From assembly GCA_041402125.1 (NCBI GenBank), contig JAWKSY010000018.1, forward strand, positions 39,239-103,238: a stretch of DNA of 64,000 bases, written 5' to 3'. The translations under genes and the position numbers were made by a program. The notes under the pieces are model-generated. The model made no database searches and was not told the origin of the DNA. It worked only from the letters and a program-made list of their open reading frames with translations. The DNA comes from JAWKSY01 sp041402125. Its GTDB lineage: Bacteria; Planctomycetota; GCA-002687715; DRQF01. Each line of letters starts with the position of its first letter. The stretch's first letter is position 1. This document shows, piece by piece, positions 1-9,071 of this stretch.

Positions 1-1
1 G

Positions 2-589
2 ATCGTCCGTCGCGAGGGGCGGGAGCTCGTCCACTCGACCAACGACGCGCGCGTGATCGCGGGCGCGGCGACGATGACGCTCGAGATGCTCGAGGAGCGC
101 CCCGACCTCGAGGCGATCGTCCTCAGCGTCGGCGGGGGCTCGCAGATCGTCGGCGCCCTCGCGGTGGCGCGGGCCCTGGCGCCCGGCGTCGAGATCTTCG
201 GCGTGCAGGCCGCCCGCGCCCCGGCGGCGCACGACTCCTGGCACGCGGGCCGACCGCTCCTCGCCGATCACGCCGACACCTTCGCCGACGGCCTCGCCAC
301 GCGCTCGACCTACGAGATGACCTTCCCGGCGATGCGCGAGGGCCTCGCGGGCTTCGTCGCCTGCGAGGAGGACGAGATCGCCGAGGCGGTCCGCGTCCTC
401 ATGCGCTGCACCCACAACGCCGCCGAGGGGGCCGGGGCCACCGGCCTCGCCGGACTCTTCCGCCTGCGCGACCGCCTCGCCGGTCGCCGCGTGGGCATCG
501 CGATCTCGGGCGGCAACGTGGACGCCGCCGCGCTCGCCTGGATCTTCGGCGGCGCCCCCCACCCGCTCGCCGGAGGCACCCCGACGTGA
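2..589 (+). CDS. Threonine/serine dehydratase family protein, C-terminal part (5' end outside window)
   Basis: This is the C-terminal ~195 residues of a fold-type II PLP enzyme of the threonine/serine dehydratase group. Such enzymes deaminate Ser or Thr to the 2-oxo acid plus ammonia in the cytoplasm. The reading frame is open from the first base, so the gene begins upstream and the PLP-binding lysine is not visible. The glycine-rich phosphate loop (SVGGGSQIVG) and a C-terminal AISGGNVD segment, both typical of the family, are present. It overlaps the next gene by GTGA, which indicates translational coupling. Substrate cannot be assigned: biosynthetic IlvA, catabolic TdcB, serine racemase and EutB-like enzymes all share these features. 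No ACT domain follows, which argues against a classical regulated IlvA. Confidence 0.8.
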   Translation: MVRREGRELVHSTNDARVIAGAATMTLEMLEERPDLEAIVLSVGGGSQIVGALAVARALAPGVEIFGVQAARAPAAHDSWHAGRPLLADHADTFADGLATRSTYEMTFPAMREGLAGFVACEEDEIAEAVRVLMRCTHNAAEGAGATGLAGLFRLRDRLAGRRVGIAISGGNVDAAALAWIFGGAPHPLAGGTPT

Positions 590-1014
590 GCGCCCCCGCC
601 GACCCGGGACCGGTCCTCCTCTTCGACGGCGTCTGCGGCCTCTGCAATCGCGCGGTGCAGTTCCTGCTCGATCGCGATCGCGAGGGACGGCTCCGTTTCA
701 CGCCGCTCCAGTCGGAGATCGGGCAGGCGGTCCTCGAGCGTCACGGCCTGCCGCGGAAGGAACTGTCGACGGCGGTGCTCGTCCGGAACCTCGGGACACC
801 GGAGGAGTCCGTCGCGATCCGATCGCGCGCGATGCTGGGCGCCCTGCGCGAGATCGGCGGCGGCTGGGGCGCCCTCGCGCGGGTCCTGCTCGTCGTGCCC
901 GCCGTCCTCACCGACCTCGGATACCGGGTCGTCGCGCGGCTGCGCTACGCGTTCTTCGGGCGCCTGGACTCCTGCCGCCTCCCGAAACCCGAGGAAAGGT
1001 CGCGTTTCCTCTGA
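586..1014 (+). CDS. DCC-family (DUF393) thiol-disulfide oxidoreductase-like protein
   Basis: The 142-residue protein starts at GTG overlapping the TGA of the dehydratase. Near the N terminus it has the family hallmark LFDGVCGLCNRAV, in which the DxxCxxC cysteines give the DCC family its name. The length (about 130-150 residues) and the following LQSEIGQ segment also fit DUF393. Family members are predicted thiol-disulfide oxidoreductases, but their substrates are unknown. A hydrophobic stretch (ALARVLLVVPAVLTDLGYRVVA) near residues 95-117 may be a membrane-associated helix. No function follows from the coupling to the dehydratase. Confidence 0.85.
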   Translation: MSAPADPGPVLLFDGVCGLCNRAVQFLLDRDREGRLRFTPLQSEIGQAVLERHGLPRKELSTAVLVRNLGTPEESVAIRSRAMLGALREIGGGWGALARVLLVVPAVLTDLGYRVVARLRYAFFGRLDSCRLPKPEERSRFL

Positions 1015-1061
1015 GTTTCCGCATAGTCGGGCGCAGGTTCCCGCCTGCGAGGAGGAGACGG

Positions 1062-3236
1062 ATGCCCCGCCACCCCCGACGGATCCTGCGTGACGCCGCC
1101 CTGGCCCTCTTGATCCTGATCGCGACCGGACTCGGGCAGGGAATCAACTGGATCGGTCCAAGGGGCGCGATCCGCCCCGAGGTCGATCCGGGCCGGATCG
1201 CGGTGGAGCTCGCCGCGGATCGGGTGGAGCCCGAACCGACGGATCTCGGCAACTGGCGACCGCACGGTCTCGCGGGCTGGCGCTTCCTCGAGCTCGCGAC
1301 GCCGACGACCGATCCCGAGGACCGCCGCGAACTCGTGCGCGGCCTCGCGGCGCGCGCCGATCTCCGCTTCGCGGCCCCGGTCTTCCGCAACGACTCCGGG
1401 GAGTACGCGCACCTCACGCGTCACGTCCTGGCCGGTTTCGCCTCGGACGCGGGCCGGGATCCGGCGGGCTTCACTCTCGATGTACGGGCGCGCGATCTCG
1501 GCCCCCGCGTCCGTCGTCTCGCCGCCGACGCCCCGGATGCCTACGCGCTCGCCGAGGCCCTGCGCGTCGCGACGGCGCGCGACGCGGAGCTCCTCTGGAT
1601 CGAGCCGGATCTCGTCCAGGGAATCCGGCTCGACTACCTGCCGAACGATCCGGGCCTCCCCTTCCAGTGGTACGTCGATCACACCGGCTTTCCCGGCGCG
1701 ACCTTCGACCTCGACCTCGATCTCGCCTGGGACACCACGTTCGGCGACGCGCGCGTGAAGGTGATGGTCCTCGACACGGGAGTGGAGGTCCCGCATCCGG
1801 ATCTCCTCGTGAGCGGCGGCGCGGACTTCACCGACATGCCCACGGCCGCGATGGACGGCCGCATCGGCGACGCCGCCTTCGACCTGCACGGCACCCAGGT
1901 GGCCTCCGTGCTGTCGGCCTTTCCCGGCAACGGGATCGGCATCGCCGGCATGGTCCCGGCGTGTTCGCTCGTGAGCGCCCGGATCTTCCGGCCCGACCCC
2001 ACGATCATGAACCTCACGATGTCGAGCTGGGTGGCGGCCGCGATCACCTGGGGCGCGAACGAGGGCGTCCGGGTCAGCAACATGTCGTTCCATCTGTTCT
2101 CGCCGAGCTCGGCCGTGAGCTCCGCCCTCGCCGCGGCCCGGGCGGCGGGCATGATCCACTTCGCGGCCGCGGGGAACTCCGCGGTCTCGACGGTGAACTT
2201 CCCCGCCTCCGACGTCTCGGTGAACGGCGTCTCCGCCCTCAATCCGCTCGGCCAGCTCGCGAACTTCTCGAGCTGGGGGCCGGGGGTGGACTTCTGCGCC
2301 CCGGGCGAGCTGATCGCGGTGCTGACCGTCGGCTGGCAGCCGGGCGCCACGATCCCCGCCGCGGCCGGAACCTCCTTCGCGAGCCCGATCGCGGCGGGCA
2401 CCGCCGCGATGGTCCTGGCGCGGGCGCCCTGGCTCTCGCCGGCGCAGGTCGAGGACATCCTGGCGGATTCGGCCACCGACATCGGCGCTCCGGGATTCGA
2501 CAACCTCTTCGGGCACGGCATCGTGAAGCCCGCCGCGGCCCTCGCCGTCCTCGCGGCCGATCCCGTCGTGACCTCCGGAGGCCGGCAGGTGGGCCGGACG
2601 AACGCCCTCTTCCGCGAGCCCGTCGTCGTCCGTCTCCTCGACGCCAATGGCTCGCCCCGCGCCGGCGTCGCCCTGACGCTCACCGCGGAGAACGGGATCG
2701 TCGCGCCGGGCGCGACGACGGATGCCCTCGGCCAGGCCGTGATCGACGTCGTCGCCGGCGCTCCCGGCCCCGTCGTGCTGCACGTGCTCGAGGGCGCTCT
2801 CGAACATGCGCGGGTGCCACTCTTCGCGCGAGGCCTGGCGATCACCGTCCAGCCCGGCCCGAACTCCGACGACGTCGAGGTCGACTTCGTCAACGTCTCG
2901 GCGCACCCCTTCCCGGTGCCCTGCCTCTTCGCCGCCGCGCCGCCGGCCGCGCCGGTGTTCCTCACCCCGATCGGCCCGCTCGGCATCGATCCCCTCACCG
3001 CCGGATCCGGAACCATCGTGATCGAGGATCCGGAAGGGCTCGTCGCCGGCGAGCTCCTCGGCGGCTACGGTCGTCCCTCGCACCGCAACGTCTACGGGCT
3101 CCCGCACCCCAATCCGCTCGCGGGGACGACCTTCCGCTTCCAGGCCGTGTGGCGCGACCCCTCCACGCCGAGCTCGGTGCGATTCGAGATCCCTACCGAC
3201 CTCGGCCTCTCGAATCTCGTCACCGTGACCTTCTGA
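1062..3236 (+). CDS. Secreted subtilisin-like (S8) serine protease
   Basis: A 724-residue subtilase with an N-terminal hydrophobic segment (about residues 11-26) that acts as signal peptide or anchor, so it is probably exported. The catalytic triad is visible: Asp238 in VLDTGVEVPHPD, His276 in DLHGTQVAS and Ser438 in GTSFASPIAAG. Residues ~30-200 look like a prosequence. A region after ~residue 500 (VVVRLLDANGSPRAGVALTL) resembles a bacterial Ig-like domain, and a further ~150 residues of beta-rich sequence are unassigned. A GGAGGAG Shine-Dalgarno precedes the ATG. It likely degrades extracellular or periplasmic protein; no substrate can be inferred. Confidence 0.92.
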   Translation: MPRHPRRILRDAALALLILIATGLGQGINWIGPRGAIRPEVDPGRIAVELAADRVEPEPTDLGNWRPHGLAGWRFLELATPTTDPEDRRELVRGLAARADLRFAAPVFRNDSGEYAHLTRHVLAGFASDAGRDPAGFTLDVRARDLGPRVRRLAADAPDAYALAEALRVATARDAELLWIEPDLVQGIRLDYLPNDPGLPFQWYVDHTGFPGATFDLDLDLAWDTTFGDARVKVMVLDTGVEVPHPDLLVSGGADFTDMPTAAMDGRIGDAAFDLHGTQVASVLSAFPGNGIGIAGMVPACSLVSARIFRPDPTIMNLTMSSWVAAAITWGANEGVRVSNMSFHLFSPSSAVSSALAAARAAGMIHFAAAGNSAVSTVNFPASDVSVNGVSALNPLGQLANFSSWGPGVDFCAPGELIAVLTVGWQPGATIPAAAGTSFASPIAAGTAAMVLARAPWLSPAQVEDILADSATDIGAPGFDNLFGHGIVKPAAALAVLAADPVVTSGGRQVGRTNALFREPVVVRLLDANGSPRAGVALTLTAENGIVAPGATTDALGQAVIDVVAGAPGPVVLHVLEGALEHARVPLFARGLAITVQPGPNSDDVEVDFVNVSAHPFPVPCLFAAAPPAAPVFLTPIGPLGIDPLTAGSGTIVIEDPEGLVAGELLGGYGRPSHRNVYGLPHPNPLAGTTFRFQAVWRDPSTPSSVRFEIPTDLGLSNLVTVTF

Positions 3237-3389
3237 AGACCGCGGCCGGCCTTCGCAACCGACGACCTGAAAACGACTTGAAGAACGGTTAGGATCGCGG
3301 CGTCCGGCCGGACGGGGGATATCCCCGCCGCGCCGCGAAGCAGGGTCGCGCCGCCGCCGGGCGCGCCCCGTGTTCTCGGAGAGCCGTCC

Positions 3390-4526
3390 ATGGTCCAGAA
3401 TCCCCCGCCCTACCACCCCCGAGGTTCGCGACGACAGATCCAGCCGCGCCAGGTCGCCTTCGTGGTCGCCGTTCTGTTCGTCGTCATCTTCCTCTTCGTC
3501 GGCATCGGCACCTCCTACGACTGGGTCGAGCCCGGCGAGGTGGCGGTGATCAAGAACAACCTGTTCCAGTCCGACCCCGAGGTGCAGACGCAGACGGGCC
3601 TCATCATCCACCTGCCCTTCGGCCTGACCGACGTCTACAAGCTCGACACGCGGGAGCAGGTCTTCACGATGTCGAAGGACCCGGCATCCGGCGATCGGCG
3701 CCGGCCGGACAACGTCCGCATCAAGGTGGCCGACGGCTCCAACATCGAGGCCGACGTGAAGGTCAACTACCGGATCAAGCCGGAGAAGGCCGACCTCATC
3801 GTCACGCGGATCGGACCCGGCGACAGCTTCAAGAACAAGATGCTCCGCAGCTACACCCGGGCCGTCATCCGCGAGGCCTACGGCACGCTGACCCTCGAGA
3901 CGGTCTCCGACCCCACGACGCGCTCGAGCCAGAATCAGGTGGTGCGCCGCACCCTGAACGAGGCGCTCGAGCACTTCGGGCTCGAGGTGACGCTCGTCAA
4001 CACGACGAACTTCGTCTTCAACCCCGAGTACAGCCGCCTCGTCAAGGAGAAGAAGGCCACCGCGCAGGACTTCCTGAACCAGTCGGCCGCCCAGGAGCAG
4101 GCCCGCAAGGAGCAGGAGACCAAGGTCGCCGCGGCGACGCGCGAGAAGAACACCGCCCTCATCACCGCGGGTGGCAAGGCCAAGAAGCGCATCGTCGAGG
4201 CCGAGAACCGGGCCAAGCAGCTCGTCGTCCGCGCCGAGGGCGAGGCCTACGCCAAGCGCAAGGACGGCGACCGGAGCTTCGAGGTCGCCACGGCCGAGGC
4301 CGCCGCCGTCGAGGCGGAGGGTCTGAACACCGCGGCCGGCATCGAGCGCCTGGCCGAGGCCTACCGCCGCGGCGGGCTCGGCCTCGTGAAGGAGGCCATC
4401 GCGAGGAAGCTCGTCGGGACGCGCATCAACGGCCGGCCCTACAGTCTGAGCGAGGAGATCAAGCGGATGCGGGTCGAGCGACCCGAGGACGCTCCGGTCA
4501 TCGAACGCGGCACGGAAGGCAACTGA
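3390..4526 (+). CDS. SPFH/Band 7 (stomatin-prohibitin-HflK/C-like) membrane protein A
   Basis: A 378-residue protein with one N-terminal transmembrane helix (about residues 23-40), followed by an SPFH domain (about 45-240, beginning YDWVEPGEVAVIKN) and an Ala/Glu/Lys-rich helical tail typical of oligomerising SPFH proteins. SPFH proteins form ring or cage assemblies around membrane microdomains and often modulate proteases. The next gene, 14 bp downstream, encodes a second SPFH protein, so the two probably form a hetero-oligomer as HflK and HflC do. Sequence is too divergent to call HflK itself, and no FtsH gene is adjacent. Confidence 0.88.
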   Translation: MVQNPPPYHPRGSRRQIQPRQVAFVVAVLFVVIFLFVGIGTSYDWVEPGEVAVIKNNLFQSDPEVQTQTGLIIHLPFGLTDVYKLDTREQVFTMSKDPASGDRRRPDNVRIKVADGSNIEADVKVNYRIKPEKADLIVTRIGPGDSFKNKMLRSYTRAVIREAYGTLTLETVSDPTTRSSQNQVVRRTLNEALEHFGLEVTLVNTTNFVFNPEYSRLVKEKKATAQDFLNQSAAQEQARKEQETKVAAATREKNTALITAGGKAKKRIVEAENRAKQLVVRAEGEAYAKRKDGDRSFEVATAEAAAVEAEGLNTAAGIERLAEAYRRGGLGLVKEAIARKLVGTRINGRPYSLSEEIKRMRVERPEDAPVIERGTEGN

Positions 4527-4540
4527 AGGAGGATCCCGAG

Positions 4541-5587
4541 ATGAAGAAGACTCCCATCATCATCGTCCTCGCCGTGATCAGCGTGATCATCCTCCTCAGC
4601 CGGATCGAGAAGGTCCCGCTGGACAAGATTGGCGTGAAGGTCAACCTGAGCGGCGGCACCGTGCAGGAGGATCTCGAGCCCGGCTACTACTTCGTGGCCC
4701 CCGGCCAGCGCCTCTACCACTACGACCCCACGGTCCAGACCTTCTCCATGGGCGGCGCCGACGGCGCTCAGGCCTCGCTCGAGCTCACGGGCAAGGACCA
4801 GTACAAGACGCGCTTCGACGTGACGACCGTCTTCCGCATCCAGGACGGCAAGGCCCACCGCTTCGCCGACGCGATCGGACCGCTCAAGGCGAAGATGAAC
4901 GACGTGGTCGAGACGAAGGCGGAGCGGGCCCTCTGGGACGCGCTCGGCCGCCTCGACACGCAGGACTTCTACAACGTCGAGAAGCGCGAGAAGGCCCGCG
5001 CGCTCGCGAAGGAGCAGCTCGGCCGGGACCTCGCGGAGGTCCACATCGAGCTGATCGACATCCTCTTCCGCGACATCAACTACGACGCGAACCTCGAGAC
5101 GATCCTCGTCCAGAAGCAGCTCTTCGACCAGCGCAAGGCCCTCAACATCGAGAAGGCCAAGCTCGAGGCGGAGCTCGAGAAGACGCAGTCGATCGAGCGC
5201 GAGACGGAAGCCCGGGTCAAGGTCATCGAGGAGGAGCAGACCCAGGAGATCGCCAACATCGAGGCCAACACCGACGCGCGCATCAACGAGATCGAGGCCG
5301 ACGCGGAGCTCCAGGCCCAGGGCAACATCGCCCAGGCCGAGAAGTACCGCCGGACCAAGATCTCCGAGGGCGAGCTCGCGCGGACCCAGGCGAAGGCGAA
5401 GGGCGAAAAGGCCATCAACGAGGCCTACCTCGGCAATGGCGGCCAGGCCTACATCGCGAAGCAGATGGTCGACGCGATCTCCTTCGGCGAGATCGAGGTC
5501 AACACGAACCAGATGAACCCCTTCGACGTCTCCCAGCTCCTGGCGATGCTGGGACTGGACGAGAAGTCCGCGACCGAAGGCGAGTAG
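4541..5587 (+). CDS. SPFH/Band 7 membrane protein B
   Basis: A 348-residue partner of the preceding SPFH gene, with a strong AAGGAGG ribosome-binding site 8 bases before the ATG. An N-terminal membrane helix (about residues 4-20) is followed by an SPFH domain starting KVPLDKIGVKVN. Residues ~190-290 form a long coiled coil rich in Glu, Ala and Lys, and the C terminus is short and acidic (DEKSATEGE). Gene order and domain plan resemble hflK-hflC or two-stomatin operons; the role is inferred to be membrane scaffolding or quality control. Confidence 0.88.
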   Translation: MKKTPIIIVLAVISVIILLSRIEKVPLDKIGVKVNLSGGTVQEDLEPGYYFVAPGQRLYHYDPTVQTFSMGGADGAQASLELTGKDQYKTRFDVTTVFRIQDGKAHRFADAIGPLKAKMNDVVETKAERALWDALGRLDTQDFYNVEKREKARALAKEQLGRDLAEVHIELIDILFRDINYDANLETILVQKQLFDQRKALNIEKAKLEAELEKTQSIERETEARVKVIEEEQTQEIANIEANTDARINEIEADAELQAQGNIAQAEKYRRTKISEGELARTQAKAKGEKAINEAYLGNGGQAYIAKQMVDAISFGEIEVNTNQMNPFDVSQLLAMLGLDEKSATEGE

Positions 5588-5703
5588 CGGACCGCAATCC
5601 CGTGTCTTTCGGATGATCGCCCTGGCGCCGGCCGGCGTCGCGCGCGATCCTCCGGGGCGCGGATCGCGGGAGCGACGCGCGGGGGCGTTCAGCGAGGAGT
5701 CCG

Positions 5704-8238
5704 GTGGCGGCGGATCGAGACGACGAGCACGACGATCGTCCGGGCGAGGAGCTCGCGAACTCCTTCTTCCTGGACGGTCTCTCCGTCGCCCCCGGCGCCG
5801 CCCCGGGCCGGGCCCCGGTCCCGCTCCCCGCGGACACCCCGACCCACCGCTTCATCCGCGAGATCGGACGGGGCGGAATGGGCGTGGTCTTCGAGGCCGA
5901 GGACCTCGAGGCCCGGCGCCGCGTGGCGGTGAAGCTCGTCCACCCGGGAATGGCCCTCTCCCCCGAGATGCGACTGCGCTTCCAGCGCGAGGCGCGCGCC
6001 GCGGCCGGCATCCACCACGACCGCGTCGTCTTCGTCTACGGCGCCCACGAGATCGCCGGCGTGCCCGCCATCTCGATGGAGCTCATGAGCGGCGAGACGC
6101 TCGCGGATCGCATCGCGGACGGCCAACCCGTCGAGCCGATCGCCGCCCTCGCCTGGATCGAGGACGTCCTCGCCGGCCTCGAGGTCGTGCACGAGCGCGG
6201 CCTCGTCCACCGCGACATCAAGCCGGCCAACGTCTTCCTCGACGACTCGGGCCGGGCGAAGCTCGGCGACTTCGGCCTCACGCGCCCCGAGTCCGCCGAC
6301 CTCTCGCTGACGGCGAGCGGGATCTTCGTCGGCTCGCCGCTCTTCTGCTCACCCGAGCAGGCGCGCGGCCGCGAGCTCGACGCGCGCAGCGACATCTACT
6401 CGGTCGGCGCGACGCTCTACGCGCTGCTCACGGGCAGCGCGCCCTTCCCGGCGAGCAACATCGGCGACCTCATCGCGCGCATCACCTCGGAGGAGCCGCG
6501 CCCGCCGCGCGAGGTCGCCCCGGGCATCCCGATCGGCCTCGACGAGATCGTCCTCCGCGCGATGTCGAAGGACCCCGCGGCGCGCTTCCGGAGCGCCCGC
6601 GAGATGCGGATCGCGCTCTCGCCCTTCCAGCCCGGCGGCCAGTCGAACGCGGCCCTCGGCCTCCGGGTCGCGGCCTTCATGACCGACATCCTCCTGATCA
6701 GCTTCATGACCGGGGTCTCGGGAATCGTCGTCCGGCTCGCCGCGCCGGGACACCCCGCGAGCGATCTGATCCTCCGCTTCGGCGCCCCGGCCGTGTTCCT
6801 CTTCTACTTCGGACTCTTCGAGCGCTTCGGCGGCGCGACCCCGGGGAAGCTCGCCTTCGGACTGCGCGTGGTCCGACCCGGCGGCGGCCGGCCGAGCGGA
6901 GGCGCCGCGTTCCTGCGCGCGGCCTTCTTCCTCATCGACGACGCCTTCGCGCTCGCCGTGCCGGCCCTCGCCGAGTTCGGATCGCTGAACGTGCTGCTTC
7001 TCTTCTCGACCGCCCGCCGACGGAACGGCTTCCGCGGCATCCACGAGTTCGCGAGCGGGACGCGAACGGTGGCCCTCCGCTCGCGCGTGCGGAAGCTCCT
7101 CGAGCAGGCGAGTACCTGGGACCCCCGTCGCGGCGAGGATCCGCGGCTCACCGCGGATCCCGCCGGGCACGAGATCATCGCGCACGTGACCGAGACCTCC
7201 GCCGGCGAGGTCGTCCTCGCCCTCGACCGTCGCCTCGACCGCAAGGTCTGGCTGGTCCCGACCGCCGCGATCGCGGCGCGGGCGCCGGGCCGCGCCGACC
7301 TCCGCTGGCTCGGCCGGGTCGACCGCCTCGAGGTCTACGAGGATCCCGGCGGCGCCTCGCTCTCGGAGTACGCGGGCGCGCGCCGCGTCCTGGAGTGGCT
7401 CGCCCTCCGCGAGCTCATGCTGGGCCTCGTCGACCTCGTCGAGGAGTCGCCCGGCATCACCGCCGACCGCATCTGGATCGACCGGCGCGGGCGCGCGCGC
7501 TGTCTGCCCTTCACGCTCCGGGACGCGCCGCGGTCCGCGGGGGCCGACCCCGTCGAGGTCCTCGCCACCGCCGTCACCGCCCTCACCGGCGGCGCCCATC
7601 GCCAGTGGATCGACGATCTTCCCGAGGGCGGATCGAACTTCATCAAGCGCGCGCGCGGCGACCGCCAGCGCTTCGACTCCGGCGCGGAGCTCAACGCGGC
7701 GCTGCTCGCGCTGGGCGAGCCCGGCGAGCGCCCGTCGCGCGTCCAGCGCTTCGCCCACGCCTTCTTCGGCTTCATCATCCTCGTGATCGCGATCGCGGTC
7801 GGCGTCCTGCTCGTGCTCTTCCGGTTGCGGGATCGCGACGAGATCCAGGTGGACGGAAGCGCCCTCGCCGGCTCGCTCGCCGCCTACGCCTTGCTCGTCG
7901 CGTTGCCGAACGCGGGGCTCGCGGCCTGGTTGCGCGGCGGGCCGCTCCTGAGCCTCCTCAATCTCCGACTCTTCGACCGCGGCGGCGAGCGGGTGAGCGC
8001 GGCGCGGGCCGCAGTGCGCGCGCTGGTCGTGCACGCCCCCGGACTGGTCGCGGGCGGGATCACGGCCCTGAGCGGCGAGGCCATCCCCTTCGTCGCGCCG
8101 CTCGCGATCCTCGTCATCTTCCTCGCCGCGCTCGCCGACTTCGTCTTCTCGATGATCGTGCCGGCCCGCTCCCTCGCCGACCTCGTGACCCGCACGCACC
8201 TCGTGCACGTCGAACCCGAGGATCAGACCGGGCGCTGA
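5704..8238 (+). CDS. Ser/Thr protein kinase with two RDD-like membrane domains
   Basis: An 844-residue Hanks-type kinase starting at GTG after a GAGGAG ribosome-binding site. The kinase domain spans about residues 48-310: glycine loop IGRGGMGVV, ATP lysine K77 (VAVKLV), catalytic loop HRDIKPAN with D171, and DFG with D189. It is followed by an RDD-type membrane domain (about 325-465, with R-x-x-A-x-x-x-D at the start of the first helix). A soluble middle region (about 470-670) precedes a second cluster of membrane helices (about 675-825) that also resembles RDD. The kinase is therefore cytoplasmic and tethered by several helices. The middle region has no recognised fold. Phosphorylation targets are unknown. 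Confidence 0.88.
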   Translation: MAADRDDEHDDRPGEELANSFFLDGLSVAPGAAPGRAPVPLPADTPTHRFIREIGRGGMGVVFEAEDLEARRRVAVKLVHPGMALSPEMRLRFQREARAAAGIHHDRVVFVYGAHEIAGVPAISMELMSGETLADRIADGQPVEPIAALAWIEDVLAGLEVVHERGLVHRDIKPANVFLDDSGRAKLGDFGLTRPESADLSLTASGIFVGSPLFCSPEQARGRELDARSDIYSVGATLYALLTGSAPFPASNIGDLIARITSEEPRPPREVAPGIPIGLDEIVLRAMSKDPAARFRSAREMRIALSPFQPGGQSNAALGLRVAAFMTDILLISFMTGVSGIVVRLAAPGHPASDLILRFGAPAVFLFYFGLFERFGGATPGKLAFGLRVVRPGGGRPSGGAAFLRAAFFLIDDAFALAVPALAEFGSLNVLLLFSTARRRNGFRGIHEFASGTRTVALRSRVRKLLEQASTWDPRRGEDPRLTADPAGHEIIAHVTETSAGEVVLALDRRLDRKVWLVPTAAIAARAPGRADLRWLGRVDRLEVYEDPGGASLSEYAGARRVLEWLALRELMLGLVDLVEESPGITADRIWIDRRGRARCLPFTLRDAPRSAGADPVEVLATAVTALTGGAHRQWIDDLPEGGSNFIKRARGDRQRFDSGAELNAALLALGEPGERPSRVQRFAHAFFGFIILVIAIAVGVLLVLFRLRDRDEIQVDGSALAGSLAAYALLVALPNAGLAAWLRGGPLLSLLNLRLFDRGGERVSAARAAVRALVVHAPGLVAGGITALSGEAIPFVAPLAILVIFLAALADFVFSMIVPARSLADLVTRTHLVHVEPEDQTGR

Positions 8239-8252
8239 GGATGGAGACGGCC

Positions 8253-9071
8253 TCAGGCGCTGCGGCGCCGGGCCTGACGCGCGATCGCGAGCCCGAAGCC
8301 CACCGTCGCCACGGCGAGCAGGACGCCGAGGTCTCGCCCCGCCACGGAGGCGAGATCCTCCGTCGTCAGGATCCGCGCCGGACGGAGGTAGCCGAAGGGC
8401 GTGAGCCACCCGAGCCACTCCCCGTCGCGCCACATCCGCGCCGCGACGTCGAGGATGAAGAAGACGCCCATCGCGACGCCGTAGACGAGCGCCGCCTGCC
8501 CGCGGTCGCGGGCCTCGACGGAGATCCAGCTCGCGATCGCGCCGAGGGCCAGCGCCAGCGAGGCGACGAGAGCCGTGAGCACGAGATAGCGCTCGGGCGT
8601 GAGCGTCCCGGACTCGCCGGCCCACATCGCGCCGGACCAGGCCCCGATGAGCGAGGCGGCGCCGACGCCGAGGGCGACGAGGAACTCGTGGAGGACGAGG
8701 GTCCGCACGAGGGTGCCGCGCTCGAGCGGCGAGGCGAGCAGGAGATCCAGCGCACCGCGGCCGCGCTCGCCGGCGGGCAACGCCAGCGGGGCGAGCGCCG
8801 CCGCGAGGCCGAGGGCGAGCAGGCAGAGCGGATGCTGGAAGGGAAGGCTGAAGGCGCCTTCGGCGGAGAACAGATCCATCTGCCCCTGACCGAGGAAGCG
8901 CGTCGCGTACTTGAAGACCTTCAGCGCCTCGCGCTGCGGCGCGTAGGTCGGATAGAGGAAGCCGACGACGAGCCCGATGAGCACGGGCACGACGTAACAG
9001 AGCCCCGTCGCGAGACGGTGACGTCGGAAGAGGAAGCCCAGGAGCGGGCCGTCGATCGCGCGGCGGGCCAT
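8253..9071 (-). CDS. ABC-2 type transporter permease
   Basis: A 272-residue integral membrane protein with about six hydrophobic segments and the ABC-2 permease pattern (PAGERGRGALDLLLASPLERGTLV after the second or third helix, as in NosY-like permeases). Its ATG overlaps the TGA of the ATP-binding gene, so the two subunits are coupled. It would form the membrane channel of an exporter in the inner membrane. Substrate is unknown. It lies last in a minus-strand run behind the RegB/RegA-type genes and may be under their control (inference). Confidence 0.85.
   Translation of the reverse strand: MARRAIDGPLLGFLFRRHRLATGLCYVVPVLIGLVVGFLYPTYAPQREALKVFKYATRFLGQGQMDLFSAEGAFSLPFQHPLCLLALGLAAALAPLALPAGERGRGALDLLLASPLERGTLVRTLVLHEFLVALGVGAASLIGAWSGAMWAGESGTLTPERYLVLTALVASLALALGAIASWISVEARDRGQAALVYGVAMGVFFILDVAARMWRDGEWLGWLTPFGYLRPARILTTEDLASVAGRDLGVLLAVATVGFGLAIARQARRRSA

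Noticed and set aside
945..3974. Very long open frame on the minus strand opposite the subtilase and SPFH genes
   Set aside because: It is a compositional shadow of high-GC coding DNA on the plus strand; the plus strand carries clear protease and SPFH domains.
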